Assembly: GCF_001468225.1 (NCBI RefSeq)
Contig: NZ_LNRU01000003.1
Location: 1 to 64,000 of the forward strand
Origin: Sphingopyxis sp. H053
GTDB lineage: Bacteria; Pseudomonadota; Alphaproteobacteria; Sphingomonadales; Sphingomonadaceae
Direction: 5' to 3'
Length of the DNA stretch: 64,000 nt
The notes below the pieces were generated by a model. That model saw nothing but the letters and a program-made list of their open reading frames with translations, had not been told where the DNA came from and searched no databases. Shown in pieces: positions 26,752 through 35,152 of this stretch (position 1 is its first letter; each line of letters starts with the position of its first letter). Both the position numbers and the translations under genes were made by a program.

Positions 26752-27659
26752 AATTTTCCCTCCTTGGTTCGGGCATCGATCAACACGGCTTCGCCGAGCG
26801 CGACGGCGCCAAGCGGCCCGGCCCGGTCTCCGAGCGCCGGAAGCGTGACCAGATCTTCGGCCGCGTCGCCCGGGACGAAGGGAAGATAGCCAGCCAGGTC
26901 CGCGACGACATGCTGCCAGGCGCGTTCGAGCAGAAAGGAGCGGCCCATGCCGATCCCGCCGCCTATCAGGATTTTCTGCGGGCTCGTTACCAGCAGAAGA
27001 GCACCGATCAGCTGGGCCAGGTCGTGCGCGACAAACGACCAGCGCGGATCATCTGCCCGTATTTCCTCGCCCGCCCTGCCGAACCGCGCCTGCAGCGCAG
27101 GACCCGACAACAGGCCCTCGATGCAGTCGCCATGAAACGGGCAGCTACCCGAAAACTCGTCGCCGTTTGCGCGCCGCAATCGGAGATGCCCGATCTCGGG
27201 ATGGAGCGCCCCGTGCACGGGGCGCCCTCCGAGCAGCAAGCCCCCGCCGACGCCGGTGCCGAGCGTCAGATAGCAGAGGCTGTCGAGGCCCTGTCCAGCG
27301 CCCCAGCGCCATTCGGCAAGGGCCGCGGCATTGACGTCGGTATCGATACGCCACGGGCAATCCGCGACCGCGCCCAGCGCACCCGCGATATCGGCTCCGC
27401 TCCAGCCTGCCTTGGGCGTGGCGAGCATTGTGCCAAAATCCGTTGCACCCGGATCAAGCCGCAGCGGACCGAAAGAAGCTATTCCGAGCGCGGCAAATCC
27501 TTCGCGCCGCTTCCACCCTTCGAGCGTATCGACGAGGGCGCCGAGCGTTTCATTTGGCGTCGTCGTCGCAAATCGCGCGCTCGCCAGAATCTCGCTCCCG
27601 CGGGCAAGGACAGCCAGCGCTTTCGTCCCCCCCAGTTCGATGCCGGCGATTGTCTTCAT
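26748..27659 (-). CDS. ROK-family fructokinase
   Basis: A 303-residue sugar kinase. ATP motif GIELGGTKALAVLARG at the N-terminus, catalytic Asp in RIDTDVNAAALAEW (this DTDVN form is typical of bacterial fructokinases), GTGVGGGLLLGGRPVHG, and the ROK zinc site PEIGHL with CPFHGDCIEGLLSG. It phosphorylates fructose at C6. ATG 27659 starts 11 bases after the GH68 stop; ATG 27668 is an alternative. Its stop overlaps the serine hydrolase start. With GH68 next door, it handles the fructose released from a fructoside. Confidence 0.92.
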   Translation of the reverse strand: MKTIAGIELGGTKALAVLARGSEILASARFATTTPNETLGALVDTLEGWKRREGFAALGIASFGPLRLDPGATDFGTMLATPKAGWSGADIAGALGAVADCPWRIDTDVNAAALAEWRWGAGQGLDSLCYLTLGTGVGGGLLLGGRPVHGALHPEIGHLRLRRANGDEFSGSCPFHGDCIEGLLSGPALQARFGRAGEEIRADDPRWSFVAHDLAQLIGALLLVTSPQKILIGGGIGMGRSFLLERAWQHVVADLAGYLPFVPGDAAEDLVTLPALGDRAGPLGAVALGEAVLIDARTKEGKF

Positions 27660-27670
27660 AGGGACCATAG

Positions 27671-28777
27671 CTATCGCGCGATCCCTGCCTTGTCGCCTGC
27701 CAGCCACAGATGAACGAACGGCGCAAACGCGCCGCCGAAGTTCCGGTCATCGCCGCCGCTCCAGTCATCGACAAAGCTCGTGACGGACAAGTCGGGCAGT
27801 ACGAACCAGCTATAGGCCTGCGCCGGCGCGGCTTCGGGATTGGCGAACACCAGCCCGCTACCATTGACCGGGCGCCAGCCCTCGAAGAGCGCGGGGGATA
27901 CCATTGCGTAGAGCCCGGTCGGGCCGGCAGGCCCCGACGGCGCAAAAACATGACGCTGCGTCGACCAGAAGAGATAATAAAGGCCGGCGTGGAAAATGAT
28001 GTGCGGTCGCTCGAGTTCGTTGTTGAGCGTGTCTGCGCTGACGATCGGCGGAAGGAGGGTCCAGCCCTGCTCGCCGCATTGTCGGCGAACAATTCCGATG
28101 ACGCCGTTATATTCGGACCGCGAGCGCGCCTGCGATCCCGCGAACAGCAGATAATCATCGCCTCCCGCCGGATCACGGAGAAAGGCCGGATCGCGGAACG
28201 CCTTGATCTTCCCGACCTCGCTCGGGCCGCCGCAGGTGGACATATAATGCTCGAGGTCGATCGGGACGATTTCTTCCAGCTCGCGCCAATCGCCAAGCCT
28301 GGGTGCCTCGCCCGACAGGTCGAGCGTCGCCAACGCTGAAAATAAACGCTGCTCGAAGGTCAAAATCTGCTCGCCGCGACGCCCGGTAGCGGTAAAATAT
28401 AGGGCGACGGTCGCAAGGTCCGCGGAAGCGACGGCCGACCCCGACCATTCGCGGCTACCGGGTGAAAAGCCGTCTGGCATGGCCGGCCCGAGGTGCCGCC
28501 ATCCTTCCGCGCTGTGCAGCAGCAGGTGGATGCGTGCATGCCCGTGGCGCTCGTCCGGGTCGGCGAAGCGCGGCGCGCCGAGTGCCATCCACAGCTGCCT
28601 GCCACCGGCCAGGATGATCGGCTTTCCGGCCTCGTCCTGCACAGGCCAGGCGTCCCAGACGCCGAGATCGGGAGCGATCGGTGCGAAATCTTCCTCGCTG
28701 AGCAGCGGCGCCCGCAGAACGGGCGCTGCGTCGATCGCCTCGATATGATCACCCGTCCAGCGAGCCGGAACCATCAT
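27671..28777 (-). CDS. GH68 fructosyl hydrolase/transferase (levansucrase family) without signal peptide
   Basis: A 368-residue glycoside hydrolase of family 68. All three catalytic residues are visible: nucleophile Asp in VWDAWPVQD, transition-state Asp in the RDP motif of AFRDPAF, and acid/base Glu in NELERPH; EWSGSA is the substrate-contact Trp-Ser motif. The family splits sucrose and transfers or hydrolyses the fructosyl unit. Unlike secreted levansucrases it begins MMVPARWTGDHIEAID with no export signal, so it should act in the cytoplasm as a sucrose/fructoside hydrolase. It lies between the TonB receptor and fructokinase genes, which fits that role. Confidence 0.9.
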   Translation of the reverse strand: MMVPARWTGDHIEAIDAAPVLRAPLLSEEDFAPIAPDLGVWDAWPVQDEAGKPIILAGGRQLWMALGAPRFADPDERHGHARIHLLLHSAEGWRHLGPAMPDGFSPGSREWSGSAVASADLATVALYFTATGRRGEQILTFEQRLFSALATLDLSGEAPRLGDWRELEEIVPIDLEHYMSTCGGPSEVGKIKAFRDPAFLRDPAGGDDYLLFAGSQARSRSEYNGVIGIVRRQCGEQGWTLLPPIVSADTLNNELERPHIIFHAGLYYLFWSTQRHVFAPSGPAGPTGLYAMVSPALFEGWRPVNGSGLVFANPEAAPAQAYSWFVLPDLSVTSFVDDWSGGDDRNFGGAFAPFVHLWLAGDKAGIAR

Positions 28778-28840
28778 GATAATTTCACTCTCAAATATTC
28801 GAAAACCGGACGGACGCGCCGTCGAACATCGGAATCAAAT

Positions 28841-28871
28841 GAGGGGGCGAGCGCCGCTGCGCTCGCCCCTC
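28841..28871 (-). terminator. Stem-loop between TonB receptor and GH68 genes
   Basis: GAGGGGGCGAGCGC (28841-28854) pairs with GCGCTCGCCCCTC (28859-28871) with one bulged G and a 4-nt loop, 4 bases past the receptor stop. It may be a partial terminator or RNA-stability element that sets more receptor than enzyme mRNA, or a full terminator with a separate GH68 promoter in the next 60 bp. Confidence 0.6.
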
Positions 28872-28875
28872 CTGA

Positions 28876-30999
28876 TCAATCGATGGTGGTGCGCAAGCGC
28901 AGGCCGATGGTGCGCGGATAAGGTCCGGCGAGCAGCAGACTGTTGCGAACGAAAGACGGACCGCGTTCGTCGGCGAGATTCTCGCCGAAGATCGAAAGCT
29001 CCCAGCGGTCCGTGCGGATTCCCGCACTGGCATTGTAGAGCGAGTAGGGCCGGACGACATAGCCGTCGTACATGACCCGGCTGCTGGTGCGGCTGGCCGC
29101 ACCGTTGAGGAAGAAGCGCAGGTCGCCGCTGCCGAGCGGCCGCTCGAAATCGGCATCGAGACGATAATTATACTTCGCTGTGCTCGAGAGGCGCTCGCCA
29201 TTGGCGACGTTGGGAAGCGAGGCGGTGACGGCGGGATAGATGTCGCGGAATTCGCTGTCGTTCCAGTTGGCGACCGCGCCGAGATTGAGGCCATCGATCG
29301 GGGTGCGCCACCGCGCTTCGAGATCGACCCCCGTCGTGCGGGCTTTGCCGACGTTCGCGAACGCGGAAACGCCGAACGGCGTGAGACCGAATTGCAGATC
29401 CTTGAAATCGATGCGGTAGACGTTGAGCCCGAGCTGGACGCGTCCGTCGGCAAGCTTCGCCTTGATGCCCGCCTCATAGTTGGTGAGCGTATCGGGATTG
29501 AGCGCAATCGACGACGGGATCCCCGATGCCTCGACCAGCGAGGCCTGGAACGGCGTCTGGGTAATGCCGCTCCGGAATCCCGTGCTGACCGTCACGAAGG
29601 CGGTCAGATCGTCGGTCGGGAACCAGGAAAGGTTCGCGCGCCACGTCACCTTGTCGGGTTTGGTTTGCCCCGAGCCCGTTCCGGTCAGGATCGAGTCCGC
29701 ATCGAAGCGTCGATTGTCCTTGTAATAGCGGATGCCGACCAGCGGCACGAGCTTGCCGCCGAACAGATCGTAGCTGATTTCGCCGAAAGCGGAATAGTTG
29801 CGGGTCCGCGTATCGTTGAACCCACTGATGGTGAGCGCGGTCAAGTTGGCATCGAAGCTGAAGAGCGCCTTAGCATTCTGGTAGAAACCGCCGACCAGCC
29901 AGTGGAACGGACCATCGCCGTTCGAGCGAAGCTGGATTTCCTGCGCGAAGCTGCGCGCATCATAACCGTTGAAGAGCGCGCCGGTGCCGAGCGGTCCGAA
30001 GGTCTGTCCGGTCAGATAGCCATATTCGGCATCGAGATAGCTGGTCGAACTGCTGAGGATCGCGGCGCCGGCGTCATATTCGACCGACACGCTGTAGAGA
30101 TCGAAATTCCCGTTCTCATATCCGCGCGTGGTTCCGCTGAACCACTGCTGGGCAGGCTCAAGCTGGTTGATGCTCTGCGTATAATTCTGGCGCGGTTCCC
30201 AGTGCGCGGCCTGCGCCCGGATGCGCAGCGCGTCGGTCGGCTGCCAGAGCAGGACCGCCCGCACGTCGCGGTTGGTGACGTCGTTGGCATTCTTGAACGA
30301 CGGCCCACCGGTCGCCGGCGTCTCGCTGAAGATATCGACATAGCCGGCACGCTTGTCATAGCCGCCGCTGATGCGGATCGCGAGCCGATCCTTGATCAGC
30401 GGCACCGAGATCGCTGCCGACACCCCGTAGTTCAGCGCGCTCGCATCATCCATCTTCGCGATCGTCGCCTCGCCGCGCATCTCGAAATTGTCGAGATCGG
30501 GCTCGCGCGTATGGTAGATGATCGTGCCCCCTGCCGAACCCTGCCCATAGAGCGTACCCTGCGGCCCGCGCAGGACCTCGATGCGGTCGATATCGATGAA
30601 GCGGAGCGGCGGCGCGATCGGCGAATTGGGAATCGCGAAGGGAACGTCGTCGATATAGTAGCCGATCGGCGAGTCGCCGATGCCGCCCGCGGCTCCCACG
30701 CCGCGCAGCGAGAAGGTCTTGATCACCGAGCCGACCTGTTCGCCCGGCGAAGCACCCGGGATCGAGTTCACAAGATCGGTCGTCTCGCGGATTCCGCGCT
30801 CTTCGAGCTGCTCGCCGCTGAAGGCCTGGATCGCGAGCGGCGTGTCGATCAGCGACTGCGAGCCCTGGCGCGACGCCGTCACGACGATGTCGCTGTCACT
30901 GCTTTCCGTCGTGGAAGCTGCATCTTGCGCCATCACCGGAGTGATCAATGCGATATGTGCAATGCCGGTAAAGGCGGCGGCGGTCAGGCGGCGTGTCAT
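28876..30999 (-). CDS. TonB-dependent outer-membrane receptor for a carbohydrate
   Basis: A 707-residue receptor. ATG 30999 follows GGGAGAGGA; the signal peptide ends near VMAQ. A TonB-box-like segment (SDIVVTASRQ), the plug domain (LVNSIPGASPGEQVG to DRIEVLRGPQGTLYGQGSAG) and a long beta-barrel ending with LRLRTTID, with a final-strand pattern, are all present. Such receptors import oligosaccharides, siderophores or other large solutes. The locus (GH68, fructokinase, symporter, LacI) argues for a sucrose-type or fructan substrate. Its promoter region carries the paired LacI palindromes. Confidence 0.93.
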   Translation of the reverse strand: MTRRLTAAAFTGIAHIALITPVMAQDAASTTESSDSDIVVTASRQGSQSLIDTPLAIQAFSGEQLEERGIRETTDLVNSIPGASPGEQVGSVIKTFSLRGVGAAGGIGDSPIGYYIDDVPFAIPNSPIAPPLRFIDIDRIEVLRGPQGTLYGQGSAGGTIIYHTREPDLDNFEMRGEATIAKMDDASALNYGVSAAISVPLIKDRLAIRISGGYDKRAGYVDIFSETPATGGPSFKNANDVTNRDVRAVLLWQPTDALRIRAQAAHWEPRQNYTQSINQLEPAQQWFSGTTRGYENGNFDLYSVSVEYDAGAAILSSSTSYLDAEYGYLTGQTFGPLGTGALFNGYDARSFAQEIQLRSNGDGPFHWLVGGFYQNAKALFSFDANLTALTISGFNDTRTRNYSAFGEISYDLFGGKLVPLVGIRYYKDNRRFDADSILTGTGSGQTKPDKVTWRANLSWFPTDDLTAFVTVSTGFRSGITQTPFQASLVEASGIPSSIALNPDTLTNYEAGIKAKLADGRVQLGLNVYRIDFKDLQFGLTPFGVSAFANVGKARTTGVDLEARWRTPIDGLNLGAVANWNDSEFRDIYPAVTASLPNVANGERLSSTAKYNYRLDADFERPLGSGDLRFFLNGAASRTSSRVMYDGYVVRPYSLYNASAGIRTDRWELSIFGENLADERGPSFVRNSLLLAGPYPRTIGLRLRTTID

Positions 31000-31037
31000 A
31001 GGTCCTCTCCCCATAAGCTGCGAATCCGCGATGGAAT

Positions 31038-31076
31038 ACGCAATCGATTGCGTGCGGTTTACGCAATCGATTGCGC
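31038..31076. promoter_or_regulatory. Tandem LacI-family operators
   Basis: ACGCAATCGATTGCGT at 31038-31053 is a perfect 16-bp palindrome; ACGCAATCGATTGCGC at 31061-31076 repeats it with one end base changed (14-bp perfect core). Centres are 23 bp apart, about two helical turns, in the 129-bp gap between the divergent receptor and symporter genes. The AATCGATT core has the central CG typical of LacI/GalR sites, and a LacI gene lies 1.5 kb away. Confidence 0.9.
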
Positions 31077-31128
31077 AGTTGTCAACTCTCTGTTACCCGG
31101 CGGCAACGAATGTAGGTGGAGAGCACGC

Positions 31129-32598
31129 ATGACAGGACCGACCGACCTTCCGAAAGGCGCCAAAGTCGGCACTTCGACGAAGCTTTATTACGGGAGCGGT
31201 CAAGCCGTCGACGCCATCGTCCAGGCGATCGTCAACACCTTCCTCCTCTTCTATCTCACCGCCGTATGCGGGATGTCGGGGGTTGCCGCCGGCAGCATTT
31301 TCCTGATCTCGCTTGGCGTCGACGGGTTGCTCGATCCGTTCATCGGGCGGCTCTCGGACAATTGGCGGTCGCGCTGGGGCCGCCGCCTCCCCTTCATGAC
31401 GATCGCGCTTCCGCCCATGATGATCGCCTCGGCGCTGCTGTTCACGCTCCCCGCCAATCTCGCCGGCGGCGCCCTCTTCGCTTATGTGCTGGCGCTCCAC
31501 ATCGTCCTGCGTGTCGGCCTGTCGGTTTTCGCGCTCCCTCATTCGGCGCTGACCGCCGAACTCAGCGACGATTATGGCGAGCGCTCGATTATCAGCACCT
31601 ACCGGGCCCTGTTCATCGTGCTGGGCACCGCGGCCGCGCTTCTCCCCGCCTTCGGCTTCCTGTTCGCCGAAGACGGCGCGCTCCAGACCCGGCCACCCTA
31701 CCAGTGGCTCGGGCTCATGACCGCCTGCCTGATCGGCGGGTTCGGGTCGGTCTGCGTGGGGGGGATCTTCAAGACCGTGCGCAGGCTGCCGATGCCGCCC
31801 GGCGAGGCGACGGGCACCGGCTTCCTGTCGGACATGGCACAGATGTTTCGCAATCCGTCCTTCGTGCCGATGTTCGGCGGCGCGGTGCTGGTGCTGGTCG
31901 GCCAGGGCGCGACGACGGCGCTCAACCTTCACGCGTACCGCTATTTCTGGGAGCTGCCGACCGCCTATATGCAGCTGCCGCTGCTCGTTCTGCCGCTCGG
32001 CATGCTGCTCGGAACCCTCGCCGCAGGCCTCTTGCTGCGGCGCATCGAAAAGCGCGACGGCGTCGTCGGCGCGATCACGCTGCTCGGCGTCTACCAGATC
32101 GTCATCACCCTGCTCGCCGTCACCGGCGTCATTCCCGCGGGGTCGATGATCGCGGTCGTTCTCGTCGCGATCAGCGGCTTGCTCTTCGGCGGCTGCGGCG
32201 CGCTCTGCTTCGTCTGCTTCTACTCGATGATCGCCGACGCGGTCGATGAGCATGATCACCTCTTCGGCGTGCGCCGCGAGGCCCTCTATGCCGCGGCGCT
32301 GATGGTCGGAGCCAAGGCTGCCACCGGTCTCGGTGCCTTCCTTTCCGGACTCGGTCTCCAACTCATCGGGTTCGTGGCGCCGGCGAAAGCGAGCGGGATC
32401 GTCCCGCCGGATATCGCCACGTCGGTGGGTCTCCTATGGGGCCTCGGCGGCGCGCTGGTCGTGCTCGCGGCCATCCCCTTTCTTCGGCGATACAGGATCG
32501 ATCGGTCGCATCATGCGGCGGTCGTCGAAAGCCTTGTGGCGCGCAACGCCGATCACAACACGGCACCGAATTTGACGCCGGACCTTGCGCAGGCCTGA
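31129..32598 (+). CDS. GPH-family (MFS_2) sugar:cation symporter
   Basis: A 489-residue inner-membrane transporter with about 12 hydrophobic segments. GVDGLLDPFIGRLSDNWRSR and the following RWGRRLPFM match the glycoside-pentoside-hexuronide symporter loop between TM2 and TM3; a second family region is FYSMIADAVDEHDHLFGVRR. ATG 31129 follows GGTGGAGAG. It is divergent from the TonB receptor across the LacI operators and upstream of the LacI gene, so it probably brings the receptor's substrate from periplasm to cytoplasm for the signal-less GH68. Confidence 0.92.
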   Translation: MTGPTDLPKGAKVGTSTKLYYGSGQAVDAIVQAIVNTFLLFYLTAVCGMSGVAAGSIFLISLGVDGLLDPFIGRLSDNWRSRWGRRLPFMTIALPPMMIASALLFTLPANLAGGALFAYVLALHIVLRVGLSVFALPHSALTAELSDDYGERSIISTYRALFIVLGTAAALLPAFGFLFAEDGALQTRPPYQWLGLMTACLIGGFGSVCVGGIFKTVRRLPMPPGEATGTGFLSDMAQMFRNPSFVPMFGGAVLVLVGQGATTALNLHAYRYFWELPTAYMQLPLLVLPLGMLLGTLAAGLLLRRIEKRDGVVGAITLLGVYQIVITLLAVTGVIPAGSMIAVVLVAISGLLFGGCGALCFVCFYSMIADAVDEHDHLFGVRREALYAAALMVGAKAATGLGAFLSGLGLQLIGFVAPAKASGIVPPDIATSVGLLWGLGGALVVLAAIPFLRRYRIDRSHHAAVVESLVARNADHNTAPNLTPDLAQA

Positions 32599-32640
32599 TC
32601 GGCGGTGCAATCGATGGCGTAACGCAGACGGGCGAGTGGA

Positions 32641-33678
32641 ATGGAACTGGAAAAGGTGCGCCCAAAGTCGGGCCGGGCAGTCAAGATGACGGACATTGCG
32701 CGGATCGCGGGGGTATCCTCGTCGACCGTGTCGCGGGCGCTTGCCGATCATCCCACCATTCCCGAGGCGACGCGAACTACGATCCAGGCGCTGGCGAGAG
32801 AGCATGGCTATGTCGTGAACCGCGCCGCGCGGAACCTGCGCCAGAGCCAGACGCAGACGATCGCCGTCGCGGTCCCGCTTGGCCACGAGCGCGAGCAGCT
32901 GATTTCAGACCCCTTCTTCCTGCGCCTGTTCGGACATCTCGCCGACGAGATTTCGCAGCGGCGCTACGACATCCTGCTCGTGCGCGAGCCCTCGCCCGAC
33001 GCGCATTGGCTAGGGCGCCTCGTTCAGTCGCAGCGCGCCGACGGCTTCATCATCGTCGGGCAGAGCGACCAGCATCAGGCCCTTAACCTTGCGGCCCGCG
33101 ACTACCGCCCGCTGGTCGTCTTCGGTTCAGAACTGCCAGATCAAATCTATTGCTCCGTCGGCTCCGACAATTTCGAGGGCGGCCGGCTTGCCACGGACCA
33201 TTTGCTCCGATCCGGCCGCAGGCGCATCCTGTTCCTCGGTCCCGCCGAACTGCCGCAGATCGACCTCCGGCTGGACGGTTACCGGCAGGCGATCGGCGAT
33301 CATGGCCTGTCGGTCGACGAGAGCTTCGTCCTGCCCGCGCATTTTACGGGACCCTCGGCCCATGACGCGGTGCGCGATCTTCTCGCGCGGGCGGTGGAAT
33401 TCGACGGCATCTTTGCGGCCTCTGACGGCATCGCGCTGTCCGCGATCCGCGCGCTTGAGAGTGCAGGCATGCGCTGCCCTGACGACATCTCCGTCGTGGG
33501 TTTCGACGACAGCGATCTCGCCTCGCAATCCCATCCGGCGCTAACCACCATTCGGCAAGATGTCCCCGGTATCGCGGCGACGATCGTCGATCATCTGTTT
33601 CGACGGCTGGAAGGGGAAGGCACCTATTCGTCGACGCTGCCGGTGAGCCTCATCCTCCGGGAATCCGCTCCCGGCTGA
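32641..33678 (+). CDS. LacI-family transcriptional regulator
   Basis: A 345-residue regulator: HTH and hinge helix at residues ~16-65 (MTDIARIAGVSSSTVSRALA, REHGYVVNRAARNLR), then a periplasmic-binding-protein-like sugar domain (GRLVQSQRADGFIIVGQSD, DDISVVGFDDSDLASQSHP). It follows the symporter gene by 42 bp. The two palindromes at 31038-31076 are its obvious targets; release by the imported sugar or a metabolite would induce both arms of the locus. Confidence 0.94.
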   Translation: MELEKVRPKSGRAVKMTDIARIAGVSSSTVSRALADHPTIPEATRTTIQALAREHGYVVNRAARNLRQSQTQTIAVAVPLGHEREQLISDPFFLRLFGHLADEISQRRYDILLVREPSPDAHWLGRLVQSQRADGFIIVGQSDQHQALNLAARDYRPLVVFGSELPDQIYCSVGSDNFEGGRLATDHLLRSGRRRILFLGPAELPQIDLRLDGYRQAIGDHGLSVDESFVLPAHFTGPSAHDAVRDLLARAVEFDGIFAASDGIALSAIRALESAGMRCPDDISVVGFDDSDLASQSHPALTTIRQDVPGIAATIVDHLFRRLEGEGTYSSTLPVSLILRESAPG

Positions 33679-33778
33679 AAACACAGATGGCCGGTTACAC
33701 ACAGGCAGCTTTTGGGCTGCTCAACAAAGAGAGCAGACATTCCAAAGTCCAGCCACAGCGCTGCGGGTGCCGACCATT

Positions 33779-33862
33779 CTATGCGAGTAGGCCGCCATCA
33801 ATCACGATCTCCGCTCCGGTCATATTCCCCGACTTAGGTGACGAGAGAAACAACAGCGTCTT
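33779..33862 (-). pseudogene. 3' end of a short-chain dehydrogenase gene
   Basis: The minus strand reads LLFLSSPKSGNMTGAEIVID then GGLLA and TAG. The TGAEIVIDGG ending is the standard SDR C-terminus. Only ~27 codons exist; upstream, in a different frame, is the truncated lasso cyclase gene. The junction lies near 33,862. It shows that a deletion or recombination joined two unrelated genes. Confidence 0.7.
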
Positions 33863-34451
33863 CCGAGCCTATGCCACTACCCCCTACATGATCCCAGGGT
33901 GACCACCAGGGCTCCGTCGTAGCCCGCCCCCGATCGAAGACGAGGCACTCGCCCGCGATCAACTCTTCGACGCCGGCAAGACATGTCTTCCGTCCGCGCA
34001 AATCTCCGCCCGCAAGGATGCAGGCAAGCTCCGGAAAGTCGACGGCATCGGGGCCGGGCGCGGCGAGGTTCAAGATCGTACCGCCGAGAGCGACCCCTTC
34101 CGCTCCAATGCGGAAATAGCAGGGAAGCAGCCCGGAAGGGTCGCGAAATATACGCACCGCATCATCCGGCCCCACATGCACGACCACATAGCCACCCCAA
34201 TATCCGCCGAGCAGCCCGCGCCCCCGATCGTCCATTAGACGGTCCGCTTCCGCCTGTCCTATTGTGAGGACCGAAGTGCTCGGTGTGCCGCGACGGAAAA
34301 GCCGGCCGATGATGATGGTCCGCGGCCCGACGCGGATTAGCGGCTCCCCTGACCAGATCGCGGCGCCGGGCAGAAGGATATCCGGCGGGACGCCATGCAG
34401 CGAGAGGCTAGCCGAGTTCGGACCCAGGTCGATATGATAGCCGCCTACCAT
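33834..34451 (-). pseudogene. Lasso peptide cyclase (asparagine-synthetase-like), truncated after N-terminal domain
   Basis: Begins at ATG 34451, overlapping the B-protein stop by one base (TGATG), as usual for lasso B and C genes. The ~195 family-like residues are the class II amidotransferase-like N-domain: GGYWGGYVVVHVGPDDAVRI, FRDPSGLLPCYFR, GVEELIAGECLVFDRG. Lasso cyclases are about 600 residues and need a C-terminal ATP-pyrophosphatase domain (SGGxDS loop), which is missing. The frame ends VVSLVT inside SDR-derived DNA. No ring closure can be expected from this product. Confidence 0.85.
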
Positions 34452-35092
34452 CAGACAGCGAAGATCGGTTCATAATGGAGCACGACATCGAGCGGATCGG
34501 TCAGAACGAGGTCGCCGGCCTGCACCCAGCAGTGCGCGGCGAAAGGCATGGTGACGCCGAAGACAAGCGAGACGCCCTGCTTTTGCCGGGCCATCATGCG
34601 CTTCATCGCGATGCCGCGGGGAAGGCATTGGTCGGCGATCGACACATAGCGCCTCGCGCGGTGGAAGGCCGCTGCGATTGCTTCGCACGCCTCCCCGGTC
34701 GCTGCCGGTATGGAGTCATGCGCGCCGGAGAATTCACCGAGGATTTGGGCGATCGGGCGGCGGCGCAGGTCGCGCTGCGCGCGCCGCTGCGCGGCCACGC
34801 TCGCTACGGCGGAAAGAATGTCAGAACGACGAAGCGGAGCATCCACAAGGCTGCGAGACGGACTGGCTATGGAAACCGCGCGCGGCACTCTCCCCTTCCC
34901 GGTCTCGCCGGTGAGACCGCAGCTTTGCAGTTCGTCATGGTCGGCCTGCGTGGAAGTCCCGTTGAGAAAGCGTTGGAAGGCCTCCGCTGAGCTGCCGGCG
35001 AGCAGAAAATAACGGTTTTCAAGAAGGTCGAAGAAGACGAAGCTTTCGTTCACGCACCGATAGTGCAGGCCGGGGCGCAGCAAGGGTGTCAT
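34451..35092 (-). CDS. Lasso peptide B protein (leader-recognition plus transglutaminase-like protease)
   Basis: A 213-residue fused B1-B2 protein, the usual proteobacterial form. Residues ~1-75 are the PqqD-like recognition element (LHYRCVNESFVFFDLLENRY). The C-terminal ~110 residues are the cysteine protease that removes the leader: Cys in DQCLPRGIAMKRMM, His in FAAHCWVQ and Asp in LVLTDPLD. ATG 35092 is preferred because a GTG at 35131 would lie inside the intergenic hairpin. The gene follows the precursor and precedes the truncated cyclase. Confidence 0.88.
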   Translation of the reverse strand: MTPLLRPGLHYRCVNESFVFFDLLENRYFLLAGSSAEAFQRFLNGTSTQADHDELQSCGLTGETGKGRVPRAVSIASPSRSLVDAPLRRSDILSAVASVAAQRRAQRDLRRRPIAQILGEFSGAHDSIPAATGEACEAIAAAFHRARRYVSIADQCLPRGIAMKRMMARQKQGVSLVFGVTMPFAAHCWVQAGDLVLTDPLDVVLHYEPIFAV

Positions 35093-35119
35093 GAAGGTTT
35101 CAGGCAAGCCGCTGCGAAT

Positions 35120-35145
35120 GGCGTGCCGCACGGTGGCGGCACGCC
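35120..35145 (-). terminator. Stem-loop between lasso precursor and B gene
   Basis: A perfect 10-bp stem (GGCGTGCCGC 35120-35129 with GCGGCACGCC 35136-35145) and 6-nt loop begins 8 bases after the precursor stop. Hairpins at this place are known in proteobacterial lasso operons and favour precursor mRNA over the enzyme genes. Confidence 0.75.
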
Positions 35146-35152
35146 AGCGCTG

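Noticed and set aside
29392..31128. N-terminal 579 codons of a 1068-codon frame leading into the symporter
   Set aside because: They are antisense to the TonB receptor and composed of Arg/Glu-rich shadow sequence; the symporter has its own ATG and ribosome site at 31129.
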